Below are positions 62,413 through 64,000 of a stretch of DNA of 64,000 bases, in pieces. A program made the position numbers and the translations under genes. Below the pieces are notes generated by a model. It worked only from the letters and a program-made list of their open reading frames with translations, was not told the origin of the DNA and did not search any database. The DNA is from Pseudomonas sp. Choline-02u-1 (GTDB taxonomy: Bacteria > Pseudomonadota > Gammaproteobacteria > Pseudomonadales > Pseudomonadaceae). The DNA is taken from NCBI RefSeq assembly GCF_002836515.1, contig NZ_PJBC01000060.1, positions 246,857-310,856 of the forward strand, given 5' to 3'. The stretch's first letter is position 1, and each line of letters opens with the position of its first letter.

Positions 62413-63090
62413 TCAGCCGAGCATCTTCAACAATTTGTCGGCAACGGCGGCGGAACTGGCCGGGTTCTGGCCAGTGACCAGTTGCCCATCTGCCACTACA
62501 TGCACCTGCCAGTCGGCGACTTTCGAATAGCGCCCGCCCAGACGCTGGAATTCGTCTTCGATGAGGAACGGCACCACGTCAGTCAGGCCGACCGCGGCTT
62601 CTTCGGCGTTGGTAAAACCGGTGACGTCACGACCCTTGACGATTGGCTGGCCGTCAGCGCGCACCACATGGCGCAACACGCCCGGTGCGTGGCAGACAAA
62701 ACCGTGCGGCTTGTTGGCGCGGTCGAAGGCTTCGATCAGTGCGATCGAGGCCTTGTCTTCGGCCAGATCCCACAGCGGGCCGTGGCCACCTGGGTAGAAC
62801 ACTGCGTCGAAATCTTCGGCCTTCACATCTGCCAAACGACCCGTGCTGGCCAATGCTTTTTGAGCCGCCGGATCAGCGCGGAAGCGATCGGTTTCGGCAG
62901 TCTGCGCGCTTGGCTCATCGCTTTTCGGATCGAGCGGCGGCTGGCCGCCGGCAGGCGATACCAGCGTGACGTCGGCGCCAGCGTCCTTGAAGGCAAAGTA
63001 GGGCGCGGCGAACTCTTCCAGCCAGAAACCGGTTTTCTTGCCGGTGTTGCCGAGTTGATCGTGGGAAGTCAGAACCATCAAGATTTTCAT
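62413..63090 (-). CDS. DJ-1/PfpI-family type 1 glutamine amidotransferase-like protein
   Basis: 225 residues. Start MKILMVLTSHDQLGNTGKKTGFWLEEFAAPYF; AFYPGGHGPLWDL and the nucleophile elbow FVCHAPGVLRHV (Cys near residue 123) are typical of the Hsp31/YajL-like DJ-1 branch; a glutamate in KTGFWLEE could support glyoxalase III or deglycase-type activity, which fits electrophile defence. I start at 63090 with AGGGTG upstream; the frame is open to 63189 but would cross the operator. It is divergent from the TetR gene and upstream of the OYE gene (103 nt). Confidence 0.92.
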   Translation of the reverse strand: MKILMVLTSHDQLGNTGKKTGFWLEEFAAPYFAFKDAGADVTLVSPAGGQPPLDPKSDEPSAQTAETDRFRADPAAQKALASTGRLADVKAEDFDAVFYPGGHGPLWDLAEDKASIALIEAFDRANKPHGFVCHAPGVLRHVVRADGQPIVKGRDVTGFTNAEEAAVGLTDVVPFLIEDEFQRLGGRYSKVADWQVHVVADGQLVTGQNPASSAAVADKLLKMLG

Positions 63091-63190
63091 AGAGCACCCT
63101 TGGGTTGGTCTGGCATCGGCAGGAGCGAGGGATTCGCTTGTTGTCGGTGCCGCATGAATTTGTGTGTCGGGGCGCAGCATAGTTTCCAAT

Positions 63191-63205
63191 TAGACCAGTC
63201 GTCTA
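63191..63205. promoter_or_regulatory. TetR/NemR-type operator before the DJ-1 gene
   Basis: TAGACCAGTCGTCTA, the most symmetric of the three copies (12 of 15 positions). It lies 101 nt upstream of the DJ-1 ATG in the intergenic region shared with the TetR gene. Confidence 0.82.
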
Positions 63206-63265
63206 GTAATTTTTTCAGAAAATGTTTTTGCCCGTCGGTTATGGCAAACTCCCGATCCTGAAAAG

Positions 63266-63280
63266 TATACGACTGGTCTA
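63266..63280. promoter_or_regulatory. TetR/NemR-type operator before the tetR gene itself
   Basis: TATACGACTGGTCTA, the same operator on the other strand (TAGACCAGTCGTATA), ends 21 nt before the TetR ATG and overlaps a possible -10. It suggests autorepression. Confidence 0.8.
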
Positions 63281-63301
63281 TTGTCTGGAATTTTGCGCAC
63301 C

Positions 63302-63886
63302 ATGAAGCCGACCTTTGACGACACCCGCCAACACTTGCTCGACACCGGCCACCGGATGATGGCCGAGAAAGGCTTCACCAGCGTCGGCCTCAACGAGATC
63401 CTGCAGACCGCCGGCGTGCCTAAGGGCTCGTTCTATCACTACTTCAAATCCAAGGAGTTGTACGGCCAGGCGCTACTCGAGGATTACTTCGTCGACTACC
63501 TCGCCGACATGGAGCGGCGCCTGACGCTGCCCGGGCTGAGCGCCTTCGAGCGGCTGATGGATTACTGGCAGGGCTGGCAGAACCGCTGCACCCTGGAAGG
63601 CCACGGCGACGAATGCCTGGTGGTGAAACTCAGCGCTGAAGTCGCCGATCTGTCCGAATCGATGCGCCTGACCCTGCGCGACGGCGCCGAACGCATCGTC
63701 GCGCGCATCACCGAATGCATCGAACAGGGGCAGATCGACAAAAGCCTGCCCCAGGGCGATGCGCGCAAGTTGGCGGAGACGCTGTATCAGCTCTGGCTCG
63801 GCGCCAGTTTGCTGAACAAATTGCAGCGCACCGGTCAGTCGCTGGAAACCTCCATGGCCATGACCCGGCAGTTGTTGCGAGTCTGA
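63302..63886 (+). CDS. TetR-family regulator, NemR-like
   Basis: 194 residues. Helix-turn-helix RQHLLDTGHRMMAEKGFTSVGLNEILQTAGVPKGSFYHYFKSKELYGQALLEDYF. Three cysteines, C96, C105 and C139, lie in the ligand domain; E. coli NemR uses a Cys at 106 to sense electrophiles and hypochlorite, so redox or alkylation sensing is plausible. It is divergent from the DJ-1 gene and shares an operator with it and with the OYE gene, making a compact three-gene regulon. Upstream TTG in frame has no support. Confidence 0.9.
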   Translation: MKPTFDDTRQHLLDTGHRMMAEKGFTSVGLNEILQTAGVPKGSFYHYFKSKELYGQALLEDYFVDYLADMERRLTLPGLSAFERLMDYWQGWQNRCTLEGHGDECLVVKLSAEVADLSESMRLTLRDGAERIVARITECIEQGQIDKSLPQGDARKLAETLYQLWLGASLLNKLQRTGQSLETSMAMTRQLLRV

Positions 63887-63929
63887 GCGTGCCGGGGGGT
63901 GGGTCCTTAAGCTTGAAGGCGGAGCCACC

Positions 63930-64000
63930 GGCCTCTTCGTGAGCAAGCCCGCTCCCACAGGTTTTCGCGGCGGGTGCAAAACCCCGGCAACACACAAAAC
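63930..64000. repeat. Start of another REP array running off the right edge
   Basis: A tail REP (CTTCGTGAGCAAGCCCGCTC) at 63933 is followed by a linker ending CCCCGGCAACACACAAAAC, nearly identical to the linker of the array at 15401-16204. The next head REP would begin at about the window end. Confidence 0.88.

Overview
The window looks like chromosome from a member of the Pseudomonas fluorescens group. The basis is high GC content, Pseudomonas-type genes (a complete fap amyloid operon, short NAD-type gnd next to zwf, cptA, PQQ glucose dehydrogenase with an OprB-type porin, a delta-60 repeat protein) and many copies of the intergenic repeat TGTGGGAGCGGGCTTGC typical of these genomes. I assign 57 protein genes, two of them with non-ATG starts that matter (fapA GTG, gcd GTG) and one cut by the left edge. 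I see no rRNA, tRNA, CRISPR, insertion sequence or prophage.

Layout. 0-4.4 kb: the N-terminus of a probable large toxin-like protein, a cyclic imino acid reductase, two small conserved proteins, and a LysR regulator divergent from a nitrilase. 4.4-11.8 kb: lipoprotein, purine/uracil-type permease, ZapE-like ATPase, DinB-like protein, acetyltransferase, and CptA phosphoethanolamine transferase. 12.0-15.4 kb: gnd-zwf-HAD operon with 4-nt overlaps. 15.4-16.2 kb: a six-copy 134-bp tandem array. 16.2-19.6 kb: NhaB antiporter, delta-60 repeat protein and a small protein.

19.9-26.4 kb is the most striking region. A sigma-54 enhancer-binding regulator faces the fapABCDEF functional amyloid operon. 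That operon has a good -24/-12 promoter match before fapA, three related TGTTTCA-type sites further upstream, and an intrinsic terminator between the fibril gene fapC and the protease gene fapD. 26.7-42.2 kb: NadR-like kinase with PnuC, a Cache chemoreceptor, UppP, regulator/azoreductase pair, hydrolase, amidase, AI-2E and MscS membrane proteins, FadL-type porin and ProP osmolyte transporter. 42.5-46.4 kb: gcd-oprB glucose oxidation and uptake, with a strong promoter overlapped by a dyad.

46.7-64 kb is rich in redox enzymes. A TetR-controlled SDR/quinone oxidoreductase pair is followed by an Old Yellow Enzyme and a periplasmic cytochrome c/2Fe-2S/molybdopterin oxidoreductase operon of unknown substrate. 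Next come MFS and LysR genes, a GGDEF protein and an iron-sulfur (6-4)-type photolyase. The last cluster is a NemR-like electrophile response unit: a TetR regulator, a DJ-1/PfpI protein and a second Old Yellow Enzyme, each preceded by the same 15-bp operator.

Intergenic DNA carries at least three repeat families. The REP family forms tandem arrays with a fixed 134-135 bp period at five places, including one that runs off the right edge.
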